From: Alteromonas salexigens | Lineage (GTDB): Bacteria; Pseudomonadota; Gammaproteobacteria; Enterobacterales; Alteromonadaceae | Direction of reading: 5' to 3' | Length of the DNA stretch: 64,000 bases | Assembly (NCBI RefSeq): GCF_025628895.1 | Contig: NZ_JAOTJC010000007.1 | Coordinates: 124,001 to 188,000 of the forward strand | Shown: one piece after another, positions 16,337 through 26,245 of the stretch | How positions within the stretch are numbered: the first letter of the stretch is position 1 | Layout: each line of letters begins with the position of its first letter | The notes under the pieces: model-generated | The model's database searches: none | Seen by the model: only the letters and a program-made list of their open reading frames with translations | What the model was told of the DNA's origin: nothing | Made by a program: the position numbers and the translations under genes

Positions 16337-18519
16337 TGATGCGTGTGCGTTTTTCTATTCGTTTACAGCTCTTGCTGTTGTCGCTGTTCCTGTTTGCTAT
16401 CCCCTGGCTGGGTTATAAGTATGTGTGGGAGCTGGAGCAGTATCTGAGAACCGGTCAGGAGCAGACCATGGTGGGCACCGCACGCGCGGTTGCCACGGCA
16501 TTGCATGAGCGTCCGGCTCTGTTTGACAGTCAGTCGTCGTATTTACAAACCGTCAGGCCAGGCACCGACTTATACGCAGCCCCGATTGACGCCCCTGTCC
16601 GGCTTGATGGGGAACTCACCGACTGGCAGCAGTTCACACCGCTGGCGCAACAGTATGGTGACGGGCAGGTGGTGAACTGGTTTCAGTCTACTTTCCCGCG
16701 TCCACCGGTTAGTCTGTCGTTTCAGCACATGGTCGGTCGCTATGGACAGTATCTGTATGCCATGTTTGCCGTTACCGACGATCGGGTTGTGTGGCGTGGT
16801 AAGAATAGCCTGAGCATCGACCGAAGTGATCACTTACTCATTGGACTGACGACAGACAGTGGCAAGCTCCAGCGCTTTATTATTGCGCCGTTCGACGCCG
16901 GTTGGGTGAACGCCTACCGGCTGGATGACGACTTAAGCCGCTACCGTGCCGCCGACAACGAACTGCGGATCCAGGGGCGCTGGGTGCGCACGGAAGACGG
17001 CTACAACATTGAGTTGCGCTTCCCCCTGGAAATGACGTCCGGCGCACTGGCCTTCGCCGTAGTGGACGTAGATGACCCGGCGAGCCGTACGAAGCAGTAT
17101 GCCATTGGTACCGCCAACCCCAACACTTCAGATGGTCTGGGCACAGTAGTCACGCCGTCTCCGGAAATAGAGCGCATACTGGCAGGCCTTAAATACGCCG
17201 ACTCCCGGGTTTGGGTAGTCGATAAACATAAGCGGGTGCTGGCCAGAGCGGGCGACCTGCAATCGTCGGCTGGGTTTCGAACCCGCCAGCGCCCTGCCAG
17301 CGAGAATTCCTGGTGGCGCTGGATTGAACAGACCTGGTTGCTGCCCCTGTACTATCACATTCTGACTAAACCCCCGGCAGAGTTTGTGGATGACATGGCC
17401 GATGCCTACGCGCTGGCAGGCAAAGATATTACGGCTGCGCTCAACGGTGAGCCCGACTCCCTGTGGCGTCTGACCCCCGATAATAAGGCCGTGGTGTTAT
17501 CTGCGGCCTATCCTATTTACATTGATGACACTGTCATGGGCGCGGTGGTGGTCGAACAGACTACCCACGGCATCCGCACCCTGCGAAACCGGGCCCTGGA
17601 AGAGTTGTTTCACGTTATTTTGGCGGTGATGCTGTTGGGCACTGCCGGCCTGCTATTGTTTGCAAACCGCATTTCGTCACGCATTCGCAAACTACGGGAC
17701 GACACCGAAGCGGTGATTGACGATAACGGAAAAATTGTCGGCACACTGGCGCCGGCCAGACAACGGGATGAAATTGGTGATCTCTCCCGGGCCTTTGCAG
17801 ATGTGCTCTCCCGTCTGCAGCAATACAATTCATACCTGGAAAATATGGCCTCGCGACTGTCCCATGAACTGCGCACCCCTATCGCCGTAGTGAAGTCCTC
17901 ACTGGATACCCTCGCACAGGTAGATGACCGCCTGGAGCAGGCTGTCTTCGTACAGCGTGCGCAAACCGGTATCAGCCGGTTAAGTACAATTCTGAACAGC
18001 ATGAGTGAAGCCACCCGGCTGGAGCATGCCATTGCCCAGGAAGACATTGAAACCTTTGATGTCACCAAGGTGCTGTCGGGGTGTGTGGCCGGATACCAAT
18101 ACGCCTACGCAAACCGGCCCTTTCAGCTGAAAGGAGCTGAAGAACCGATGCTGATAAAAGGGTCTCCGGAACTGTTTGCACAAATGCTGGATAAAATTGT
18201 GGCCAATGCTACTGAGTTCAGTAACACCCAGGACAGTATCGTGCTAAACGCGTGGCGTGATGGCAAGTCAGCGCACGTAAGTGTGACCAATTCCGGCCCC
18301 ACCCTGCCCGATGGCATGAAAAGTCAGTTGTTACAGTCCATGGTATCGGTACGTCCCGAGGGCAGTCGTCAGCAGGAAACCGCCCATCCGCACCTGGGAC
18401 TGGGGTTGTATATTGCCAATATGATAGCCCAGTTTCATAAGGGTAGCCTGACGCTGAACAACCTGCCTGACAATACCGGCGTATGTGTGGTCATTACCCT
18501 GCCACTGAGCGCACCCTAA
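16336..18519 (+). CDS. pdsS: dedicated sortase system sensor histidine kinase PdsS
   Basis: A 727-residue membrane kinase. Order: helix near residues 9-30, a large periplasmic part of about 400 residues starting with a CBM9/DOMON-like beta domain (LDGELTDW, residues ~85-260), a second helix (~433-455), HAMP, then H-box RLSHELRTPIAVV, an N-box (DKIVANATEF) and ATPase G2 HLGLGLYIANMIAQFH. The G1 box reads TNSGP instead of DxGxG, so ATP binding may be unusual. The large sugar-binding-like sensor and the pdsR partner match the sortase-system kinase. What it senses is unknown; the fold suggests a glycan or cell-wall ligand. Confidence 0.8.
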   Translation: MMRVRFSIRLQLLLLSLFLFAIPWLGYKYVWELEQYLRTGQEQTMVGTARAVATALHERPALFDSQSSYLQTVRPGTDLYAAPIDAPVRLDGELTDWQQFTPLAQQYGDGQVVNWFQSTFPRPPVSLSFQHMVGRYGQYLYAMFAVTDDRVVWRGKNSLSIDRSDHLLIGLTTDSGKLQRFIIAPFDAGWVNAYRLDDDLSRYRAADNELRIQGRWVRTEDGYNIELRFPLEMTSGALAFAVVDVDDPASRTKQYAIGTANPNTSDGLGTVVTPSPEIERILAGLKYADSRVWVVDKHKRVLARAGDLQSSAGFRTRQRPASENSWWRWIEQTWLLPLYYHILTKPPAEFVDDMADAYALAGKDITAALNGEPDSLWRLTPDNKAVVLSAAYPIYIDDTVMGAVVVEQTTHGIRTLRNRALEELFHVILAVMLLGTAGLLLFANRISSRIRKLRDDTEAVIDDNGKIVGTLAPARQRDEIGDLSRAFADVLSRLQQYNSYLENMASRLSHELRTPIAVVKSSLDTLAQVDDRLEQAVFVQRAQTGISRLSTILNSMSEATRLEHAIAQEDIETFDVTKVLSGCVAGYQYAYANRPFQLKGAEEPMLIKGSPELFAQMLDKIVANATEFSNTQDSIVLNAWRDGKSAHVSVTNSGPTLPDGMKSQLLQSMVSVRPEGSRQQETAHPHLGLGLYIANMIAQFHKGSLTLNNLPDNTGVCVVITLPLSAP

Positions 18520-18655
18520 CCCTGATTCTGTTTGCCGGCTGACCAGCATGCCTGAGGTCAGTGGCGAGTTACGCACCAACAGCACCCATCATTTAGGTAT
18601 GTGGAAAAGCTTACTGGCTGAAGTGCCAGAATAGGGTCCCTTGGGCCTGCCCGGC

Positions 18656-19726
18656 TTACCCGCCTTTCAGCGCATCATCCGGCGCATTTTTCACCATCAT
18701 CCGCTCGCGACGACGGTTCATCATTTTGGCCAGCCGGCGCATACTGACGGTGGCGTCTTTCTCATCGACAATATCCACTCCCAACAGCCGCTCCAGTAAA
18801 TCTTCCAGCGTGATCACGCCCTCCAGGCCACCGTACTCATCCACTACCAGCAACATATGCACCCGCTTATTCAGGAAGTGTTCGAAGGTGCCTGACAGCG
18901 GCATACTCCCCAGTATAGTCACCATGTCTTTTGCATACTCACTGAGTGGCTTATCGGTATTGCCCCGGGCCTGGGCTACCAGCAAGTCAGATCGCATGAC
19001 ATAGCCGGTGACCTCTTCAGAGTCATTGTCGGCGTAGACCGGAATACGGGAGTATTCAATGTGGGCATGTTTATGAAAGAACGCTTCTACCGACATTGTT
19101 TCCGGTACCGAAAACATGGCTGTGCGGTGGGTGATGGCATCTTTTACCTTAAATTCATGCAGGGTCAGCAAACTCTGCAGGAATGCCGCTTCATGGTTGG
19201 CCAGTTGCCCTTCCTGACTGGATAATTCGGCCATGGCCTGGAGTTCGTTTCGGCTGAGACCGCGCAGCGGGCTGTCTTCTTTAAAGCCCCGGGTAAGCAG
19301 CTCGGACATGACCACAAACGGCTTTAGCACCATGGTCAGGTATTTAAGGAAATAGGCAGTGACCGGTGCCAGCGCACGCCAGTATGTGGCGCCCAGTGTT
19401 TTGGGGATGATCTCAGAGAAAATCAGGATGAGCAGGGTCAGTACGGCAGAAATCACGCCCAGATAGGCGTCGCCGAATACCGCTGCCGCCTGAGCACCTG
19501 CGCCTGCGGCCCCCATGGTATGGGCAATTGTATTCAGGGTAAGAATGGCAGACAAGGGACTGTTTATATTATCGGTCAGGCGACGTAGTAACGCACCGCT
19601 GGGGCGCTTTTCTTTTTCCAGCACCGAAATATAGGCTGACGACACACTAAGAATGACCGCCTCGGCAATAGAGCAAAGAAATGAAAAGCCCAGTGCAATA
19701 AGCACGTACACAATCAATAAAAACAT
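18656..19726 (-). CDS. CNNM/CBS-domain membrane protein (CorB/HlyC-like)
   Basis: A 356-residue protein with an N-terminal CNNM transmembrane domain (about three helices plus AEAVILSVS and IFSEIIPKTLGATYW) and a CBS pair (ITHRTAMFSVPETMSV ... SRIPVYADN and LLVVDEYGGLEGVITLEDLLERLLG). Family members are linked to magnesium/cobalt transport. The usual C-terminal CorC_HlyC domain is missing, and the protein ends in a basic tail (RRLAKMMNRRRERMM). The substrate is not established from sequence. It is convergent with pdsS across a 136-bp gap with no clear feature. Confidence 0.85.
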   Translation of the reverse strand: MFLLIVYVLIALGFSFLCSIAEAVILSVSSAYISVLEKEKRPSGALLRRLTDNINSPLSAILTLNTIAHTMGAAGAGAQAAAVFGDAYLGVISAVLTLLILIFSEIIPKTLGATYWRALAPVTAYFLKYLTMVLKPFVVMSELLTRGFKEDSPLRGLSRNELQAMAELSSQEGQLANHEAAFLQSLLTLHEFKVKDAITHRTAMFSVPETMSVEAFFHKHAHIEYSRIPVYADNDSEEVTGYVMRSDLLVAQARGNTDKPLSEYAKDMVTILGSMPLSGTFEHFLNKRVHMLLVVDEYGGLEGVITLEDLLERLLGVDIVDEKDATVSMRRLAKMMNRRRERMMVKNAPDDALKGG

Positions 19727-19914
19727 GGATCCCTTTTCGCTGTCAGCGATAACTGAGTGAATGTCTATTATGGGGGACTGAGCGGGATGTACAAGTCCAG
19801 TACGTCGAAAAGCGTTGATTCCCTTTCCCTGTTACAGCACCAAAGTACTATGGAGAGAACCCGCTGTAGCACCTAGCCTTGTTAACAAGTTTATAACAAC
19901 ACCCAAGGTGGTCT

Positions 19915-20610
19915 ATGCGCACTCTGTTACGTTGCCTAATTATAACCCTATTACTGACTGCAACCAGTCATGTTTACGCGCAGTGTCGTGATCCTGTGGT
20001 GCTGGTGCATGGCAATACGGCCACCCCGGCGAGCTGGGATAACACGGTGGCGGCGTTAACGGCAGCGGGCTACCGCAGCAGCGATATATACCTGCCTGAC
20101 TGGGGCTCTAAAGCATGTGCAGCATGCAATAATCACTACGGTAGCGAAGAAACGCCAGTGCGCCAGGCTATCAGTGATGCCATTAATGCGTCCTGCAGTG
20201 GTCAGATTGATGTCATCGGCCATTCCATGGGGGTGACGCTGGCAGCGCAACAAATTGATAAGCTTGCCGCCGCCAGTTACGTCGATGCGTTCATTGGCGT
20301 GGCCGGTGCGGCCCGCGGTCTGTGGAGTTGCGGTGTGTACCCGTATAATGTCTGGAGCAGTACCTGTGGCTACTATGGCCTGTCAGTACAGAGCCCGTTT
20401 CTGGACAGCGTGTACGGCGTAGCGTTAGGTGACCGGGTATACTCAATAAAAAGTTATATGGACCAGATTGTCTGCAGCACCGGGACCTGCACGGTAGGCG
20501 GCATTCACAGCAGCCGGCTGTGGAACGAAGATGCCTCCTTCACCTATGCACTGGGTCACTTTGGCTTACAAACCGATACCAGCAACAAACAGGTGCAATT
20601 GCTGGATTAG
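19915..20610 (+). CDS. secreted triacylglycerol lipase-like alpha/beta hydrolase
   Basis: A 231-residue exported hydrolase: signal peptide of about 22 residues (ending VYAQ), oxyanion motif PVVLVHGNTATPASW, nucleophile elbow IDVIGHSMGVTLA, and likely His in YALGHFGL near the end. The pattern fits class 2 lipases (Lipase_2). Eight or so cysteines in the mature part suggest disulphides and a periplasmic or extracellular location. No foldase (lipase chaperone) gene is adjacent. AAGGTGGTCT precedes the ATG. It is convergent with the Cys-rich permease. Confidence 0.82.
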   Translation: MRTLLRCLIITLLLTATSHVYAQCRDPVVLVHGNTATPASWDNTVAALTAAGYRSSDIYLPDWGSKACAACNNHYGSEETPVRQAISDAINASCSGQIDVIGHSMGVTLAAQQIDKLAAASYVDAFIGVAGAARGLWSCGVYPYNVWSSTCGYYGLSVQSPFLDSVYGVALGDRVYSIKSYMDQIVCSTGTCTVGGIHSSRLWNEDASFTYALGHFGLQTDTSNKQVQLLD

Positions 20611-20643
20611 CAGTGAGTGCACCGCTCATTCAGCAGACGCTGC

Positions 20644-21846
20644 TTACGAGCAGCAGTCCTGCTGATTCGCCGGGGTCCTGCGAGCTATCCGTTGCCACAC
20701 GTTACGCATCATAAGCGCCATTAGCATCACCGCACTGAGCGCATACACCGTTTGCCAGGTTGCTGAATGAAGATGACCGGCGGCAGAGCCAATGATGTAC
20801 TGCTGCCATTGCAGGGCGTCTGCCAGCCAGTTCAGGGCGTAGCCGCTGACCATGCTCATGCTCACCACGGCAAATAAATACAGCGCTAGGGTACGTCTGC
20901 CCATCTCCTGATAAATCATGCCCATGGTGGAGATATTGGTGGCCGGTCCGGCCATCAGGAATACCAGGATCGCCCCGGGGGAAAGCCCGGCTGCCAGAAA
21001 CCCTACCGCTAGAGGCGTCGAGGCGGTGGCACAGATATACATCGGGATCCCTACCAGCGCCATCACCAGCATCGCCAGAAAGCCGTCGCCCCATTGCGTA
21101 AGAAAGTCGGCGGGCACCCAGGTTTTTATCGCAGCCGCCAATGCCAGGCCTACCAGTAACCACACGATGATGTCGTCCAGCAAATTGCCAGTAGCATAGT
21201 TAAATACATCAGCCAGTTTGCGCTGTATACCACGCCCCCTGCCGTCCTCTGCTGAGCCACAACACGCTGCGTCTGACTCGCTGGCAGGCGGCCGGGGCGC
21301 GCAGCAATCACGTTGCTGCTCGGCTTGAGCCTGACCTGCACTGTCGCAGCATGTGTCTGCGGCTCCTGGGCTCACCCGGGGCTGACTGCCTTCGCAACAA
21401 CCAGGGGGCTGGGGTTGTTTGGCTGAGCGTTCAGCGCCGCCAAATAAGCGTACCAGTACGCCTGCATAGACAGCACTGAGCACGGCGACCACTGGTCGCA
21501 CTACGGCGAATACCGGACCTAATAACGCATAGGATACTGAAACACTGTCTACACCAGTTTCAGGGGTGGAGACCAGAAAGGAGACCGTGGCCGGTTTGGA
21601 TGCCCCGCTTCTGCGCAGCCCCACCGCGGCAGGAATGACACCGCAGGAACACAGGGGCAGCGGAGCACCAATCACCGCGGCTTTGCCGATAGCAGAGAAG
21701 CTGGCACTTCCCATGTGCTTTTGCAAAACAGACACAGGAACCCATTCGTGCATTACACCGGCCACGAATAAGCCCAATAACAGCCAGGGTGCCGATTCAA
21801 TAAAAAGCGCAAGAAAGTTGTTCAGTAACAGCGCCAGGTCAGCCAT
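20644..21846 (-). CDS. SO_0444-type Cu/Zn efflux permease with Cys-rich loop
   Basis: A 400-residue permease of the DUF318/ArsP-like family with two four-helix halves. GAPLPLCSCGVIPAAVGLRRSGASKPATVSFLVSTPETG in the first half and CATASTPLAVGFLAAGLSPGA plus AGPATNISTM in the second are the family blocks. The cytosolic linker (about residues 145-205) carries four Cys-Cys pairs (GCCEG, TCCDS, DCCAP, ACCGS), and a fifth ends the protein (DCCS). This matches the Shewanella SO_0444 copper/zinc exporters. The ATG at 21846 has CGGAG upstream. Confidence 0.82.
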   Translation of the reverse strand: MADLALLLNNFLALFIESAPWLLLGLFVAGVMHEWVPVSVLQKHMGSASFSAIGKAAVIGAPLPLCSCGVIPAAVGLRRSGASKPATVSFLVSTPETGVDSVSVSYALLGPVFAVVRPVVAVLSAVYAGVLVRLFGGAERSAKQPQPPGCCEGSQPRVSPGAADTCCDSAGQAQAEQQRDCCAPRPPASESDAACCGSAEDGRGRGIQRKLADVFNYATGNLLDDIIVWLLVGLALAAAIKTWVPADFLTQWGDGFLAMLVMALVGIPMYICATASTPLAVGFLAAGLSPGAILVFLMAGPATNISTMGMIYQEMGRRTLALYLFAVVSMSMVSGYALNWLADALQWQQYIIGSAAGHLHSATWQTVYALSAVMLMALMMRNVWQRIARRTPANQQDCCS

Positions 21847-21899
21847 ACGTCTCCGGATAATGATAACTAAGCGGGGGATATTGTAACAGAGATGAACGG

Positions 21900-21937
21900 G
21901 GAAAATCGCCACTGCGCGCTGTTCCGCAGTGGCGATT
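21900..21937 (-). terminator. terminator after the CstA-family gene
   Basis: A perfect 13-bp stem, AATCGCCACTGCG (21904-21916) / CGCAGTGGCGATT (21925-21937), 12 bp past the stop codon. On the minus strand it is followed by TTTTCCCC. Confidence 0.75.
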
Positions 21938-21948
21938 GCGATGATTAC

Positions 21949-23619
21949 TTAATTAGATTCACTCCGGCGGAACCGCGCGATCACAGACCAGGCTTCCAGC
22001 ATAACCAATACCGATACTACCAGTACTATCGCATCCAGAAATACCAGCAAGTAGTTTTCCGCCAGCCAGTATTCCTTGAGCTTAATAAGACCGGCAAAGA
22101 ACGCCATAACCAGCACGAACAGCATGGGGATGAGGGTATATCGGGCTGGGCGTTTCATTTTAATCAGCATTACCGAGACGACCAGCAGTGTCAGACTGGC
22201 CAGGATCTGATTGGTGGATCCAAATAACGGCCAGATAATCATCCCGCCACTGCCTGACGCACCGCCGGCACCAAACGCCAGCAACAGACAACTGCCCACC
22301 GCCACAAACGTCGCTACCAGACCTTTTTTCAGCGCCTTAATATTATAAATCTCACCCCATTCCTGGATGATATAGCGCTGCAGACGCACGCCCGAGTCCA
22401 TGGTGGTTCCCGCGAACAGCACCACCATGACTGCCAGAATGGTGGAAGAAAACTCCACCGGCAATCCCCAGCCTTGCTGAATAAGATTAGCACCGCCGGT
22501 AATAAAGGCATCGACACTCCCTGCGCCCAGGTGGCTGTAAATCTCATGCCATTCCTGGGGCGAAGCCGCCAGCGCTACTCCACTTACGGCCACAATGGTA
22601 ATGAGAGCTAATGAGCCCTCGCCCACTGCACCCAGATACCCTACAAAGCGGACATCGGTTTCTTTATTTAGCTGTTTGGAACTGGTTCCCGACGACACAA
22701 TGCCGTGAAAACCGGACACGGCGCCACAGGCAATGGTGACAAACAACAACGGGATGATACTGGGGGTATCCATGGCTGTCTGGGTATTGAATGCCGGGGC
22801 GGTAATATCGGGCATGGCGAAGAATACCGCGCCGTAGAGCAAAAACAATCCGACCAACAGCTGCATACCATTGATGAAATCGCGGGGTTGCAACAGCATC
22901 CACACCGGCAGTAATGAGGCGATTGCCGCATAGATAAACAGAATAATAATCCAGTTGGCCGTATCAGCCAGTCCAAACATGGACTCTGGCAAGCTCAGCG
23001 GAATGTAACTGCCTGCATAGACAGAGGCATAAAGCACCAGTATTCCCACCATACACAGCGGGATAAGGGCAAAATTGCGTTTCAGTAACTGTCCGATAAT
23101 GAGCGCCACTGCGATAGCCGTCCAGGCCGGGAACACGGCGGTGGGTTGTGAAACGAAAGAGTTGGCGATAACCACCCCAAATACGGCATTGACCATCAGC
23201 AACACCAGGAAAACCACAATCATAAACAGTGCGCGGGAGCGCTTGCCGATAACGCTTTCGCTCAGGGCACCCATGGACTTACCTTTATGCCGGACACTGG
23301 CCCACAGGGCGCCCATATCATGGACACCGGCAAATAAGATTGTACCCAGCACGACCCATAATACCGCCGGTACCCAGCCCCAGTATACCGCAATGGCCGG
23401 GCCTACAATGGGCGCTGCACCCGCGACTGAGGTAAAATGGTGACCCCACAACACCACCTTATTGGTAGGCACATAATCTTTGCCATCCTGAAGTTCATGG
23501 GCGGGCGTGGTAAAGCTGTCATCGAGTTTAAAGATACGGGCAGCAATAAACTTCGAGTAGACAAACCAGCCCAACAGCATGCCGGCAATACCCAGAAGAA
23601 CAATTGTAATTGACTGCAT
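21949..23619 (-). CDS. CstA-family carbon-starvation transporter
   Basis: A 556-residue membrane protein with about 15 hydrophobic segments. KVVLWGHHFTSVAGAAPIVGPAIAV near residue 55, GVHDMGALWASVRHKGKSMGAL, GAVSGFHGIVSSGTSSKQL, AGTTMDSGVRLQRY and LFGSTNQILASL are family blocks. Proteins of this family import pyruvate or peptides under nutrient stress. It is shorter than E. coli CstA (701 residues), lacking some C-terminal helices. No LytS-type two-component sensor is adjacent. Confidence 0.9.
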   Translation of the reverse strand: MQSITIVLLGIAGMLLGWFVYSKFIAARIFKLDDSFTTPAHELQDGKDYVPTNKVVLWGHHFTSVAGAAPIVGPAIAVYWGWVPAVLWVVLGTILFAGVHDMGALWASVRHKGKSMGALSESVIGKRSRALFMIVVFLVLLMVNAVFGVVIANSFVSQPTAVFPAWTAIAVALIIGQLLKRNFALIPLCMVGILVLYASVYAGSYIPLSLPESMFGLADTANWIIILFIYAAIASLLPVWMLLQPRDFINGMQLLVGLFLLYGAVFFAMPDITAPAFNTQTAMDTPSIIPLLFVTIACGAVSGFHGIVSSGTSSKQLNKETDVRFVGYLGAVGEGSLALITIVAVSGVALAASPQEWHEIYSHLGAGSVDAFITGGANLIQQGWGLPVEFSSTILAVMVVLFAGTTMDSGVRLQRYIIQEWGEIYNIKALKKGLVATFVAVGSCLLLAFGAGGASGSGGMIIWPLFGSTNQILASLTLLVVSVMLIKMKRPARYTLIPMLFVLVMAFFAGLIKLKEYWLAENYLLVFLDAIVLVVSVLVMLEAWSVIARFRRSESN

Positions 23620-23921
23620 AGTTATCGTCCGTTTTGTTTGTTAGCGATTAGATTAACGAATTCACTGATGCCAGGTGGCAGCCAGCGCGTGTATGTCGCC
23701 CGGTGAACACTCACCGTGGCGCAATGAATACTGCACGCAGTAAGCCCGCTATTACATCATGGCCGGGCTAAGCTGGTCGAGCTTATCAGACAAAAGTCGT
23801 AGTAGGTATTAGCCGGTAAAGTGGTAGTGCCAGTAGTGGCATCTCGCACCCGCAGTACGCCACCCGTTTCTCAGGGCATAGGTATAACATCTGCCAAACC
23901 TGTTTGCTTCCCCCACCCGCA
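23620..23921. other. non-coding gap upstream of the CstA-family gene
   Basis: About 300 bp between the divergent CstA-family and YCII-VOC genes. I see no coding frame, no strong terminator and no clear promoter for the transporter. A short inverted repeat around 23761-23777 (GGCCGGGCTAAGCTGG) is not convincing. Confidence 0.3.
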
Positions 23922-23950
23922 ACGACACGTCCCTGAACATACTCTATAGT
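23922..23950 (+). promoter_or_regulatory. candidate promoter for the YCII-VOC gene
   Basis: ACGACA, 17 bp, TATAGT, with transcription predicted near 23957, about 32 bases before the ATG. Confidence 0.45.
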
Positions 23951-23988
23951 TTTGTATAAGTTTGCTCCCGATCTCACAGGAAGATGAC

Positions 23989-24834
23989 ATGAAAATAATG
24001 GTTATGGTGCGCTCCACTGCCGCCTCTGAAGCGGGCACCCCTCCCACCGCGAAAATCGTCAGCGACATGAATGTATTCAATGAAAAATTACGCGAGGCTG
24101 GGGTGTTACAGCACGCAGAAGGTCTGCGCCCCAGTGAACAGGGTGTTCGGGTAGCCATTGATGGCGGCGACCGCCGGGTGGTGCACGGCCCTTTTCAGCC
24201 AGCTGATGCGCTTATTGCCGGCTACTGGGTATGGGAAGTTACTGACATGGACGAGGCGCTAGACTGGATCAATCAAAGCCCGGTGCCCATGGACGAACCC
24301 TGTATAGTAGAGCTCAGACTCTGTGAAACCACAGAAGACTTTGCCGGCATTGAAGATGCCGAAAACACGCAGAAGAACGAGGGCGAGCACGCTTACTCCC
24401 GAGCGATGCGCAACGCCACTAGCAACCCCTACCTGTTTTACGATGGCTGCTGTGAAGCGGCATTTGACTATTATGAACAGCATCTGGGTGCTGTGCGGGG
24501 TGAGTTAAACCGTTTTGCCGATAGCCCGGAGTCTTTTCCGGAAGGCATGCTACCCGATAACTACGACCAAAAAATTATGCATGCAGAATGCACTGTGGGT
24601 GATACCACTATCTACGCCTGTGACGGCGGTGGCAAAGATGGGCCTATCAGCGGCATGAGCCTGGCAGTGACCGTGGCCGATATGGACATTGCTACACGGG
24701 CGTTTAACGCACTGGCTCACGACGGGAACATTCTGATGCCCTTACAACCTGCATTTTGGTCGCCGTTATTCGGGCAGGTAAAGGATGCATTTGGCGTCAC
24801 CTGGATGATAATGGTAGCTGGCCGGCCTGAGTAG
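23989..24834 (+). CDS. YCII-domain / VOC (glyoxalase-PhnB-like) fusion protein
   Basis: A 281-residue protein made of two small-domain families. Residues ~1-115 are a YCII (DGPF-type) domain: MKIMVMVRS, LREAGVLQHAEGLRP, VVHGPFQPADALIAGYWVWEV. Residues ~145-281 are a PhnB-type VOC domain: NPYLFYDGCCEAAFDYYEQHLGA, KIMHAECTVGDTTIYACDG, WSPLFGQVKDAFGVTWMI. The linker is acidic. AGGAAG lies six bases before the ATG; an in-frame TTG nine codons upstream is not needed. Each domain usually occurs alone. Function is unknown; the VOC part lacks an obvious full set of metal ligands. Confidence 0.8.
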   Translation: MKIMVMVRSTAASEAGTPPTAKIVSDMNVFNEKLREAGVLQHAEGLRPSEQGVRVAIDGGDRRVVHGPFQPADALIAGYWVWEVTDMDEALDWINQSPVPMDEPCIVELRLCETTEDFAGIEDAENTQKNEGEHAYSRAMRNATSNPYLFYDGCCEAAFDYYEQHLGAVRGELNRFADSPESFPEGMLPDNYDQKIMHAECTVGDTTIYACDGGGKDGPISGMSLAVTVADMDIATRAFNALAHDGNILMPLQPAFWSPLFGQVKDAFGVTWMIMVAGRPE

Positions 24835-24945
24835 CTGTAACAGATAAAACGCCATGGCTACTGGCTGGCAGAACTCAGGCTGAAACAGCCACCAAGGGAC
24901 ACGGCGATAATGTACCGGAACCGCCCGATACATTGCTACAGACAT

Positions 24946-24973
24946 AAAAAAAGGCCACCGAAGTGACCTTTTT
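24946..24973. terminator. bidirectional terminator between tuf and the YCII-VOC gene
   Basis: An A-rich run and GGCCAC (24953-24958), a CGAA loop, then GTGACC and a T-run to 24973 form a stem with one mismatch. It has a T-tract on both strands and so can serve both convergent genes. Confidence 0.8.
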
Positions 24974-24997
24974 CTTGTTAAGTGCTAATCAGCGATA

Positions 24998-26194
<1,197 letters not shown>

Positions 26195-26245
26195 CTAAGT
26201 TAAAAGTCCGACCCAATATAGACCGGACCGAACCTTCATTAAGAT

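Noticed and set aside
14575..18655. A sortase or sortase target next to the pds genes
   Set aside because: I read both strands here and in the flanks; none of the frames shows a TLxTC-type sortase motif or a C-terminal sorting signal.
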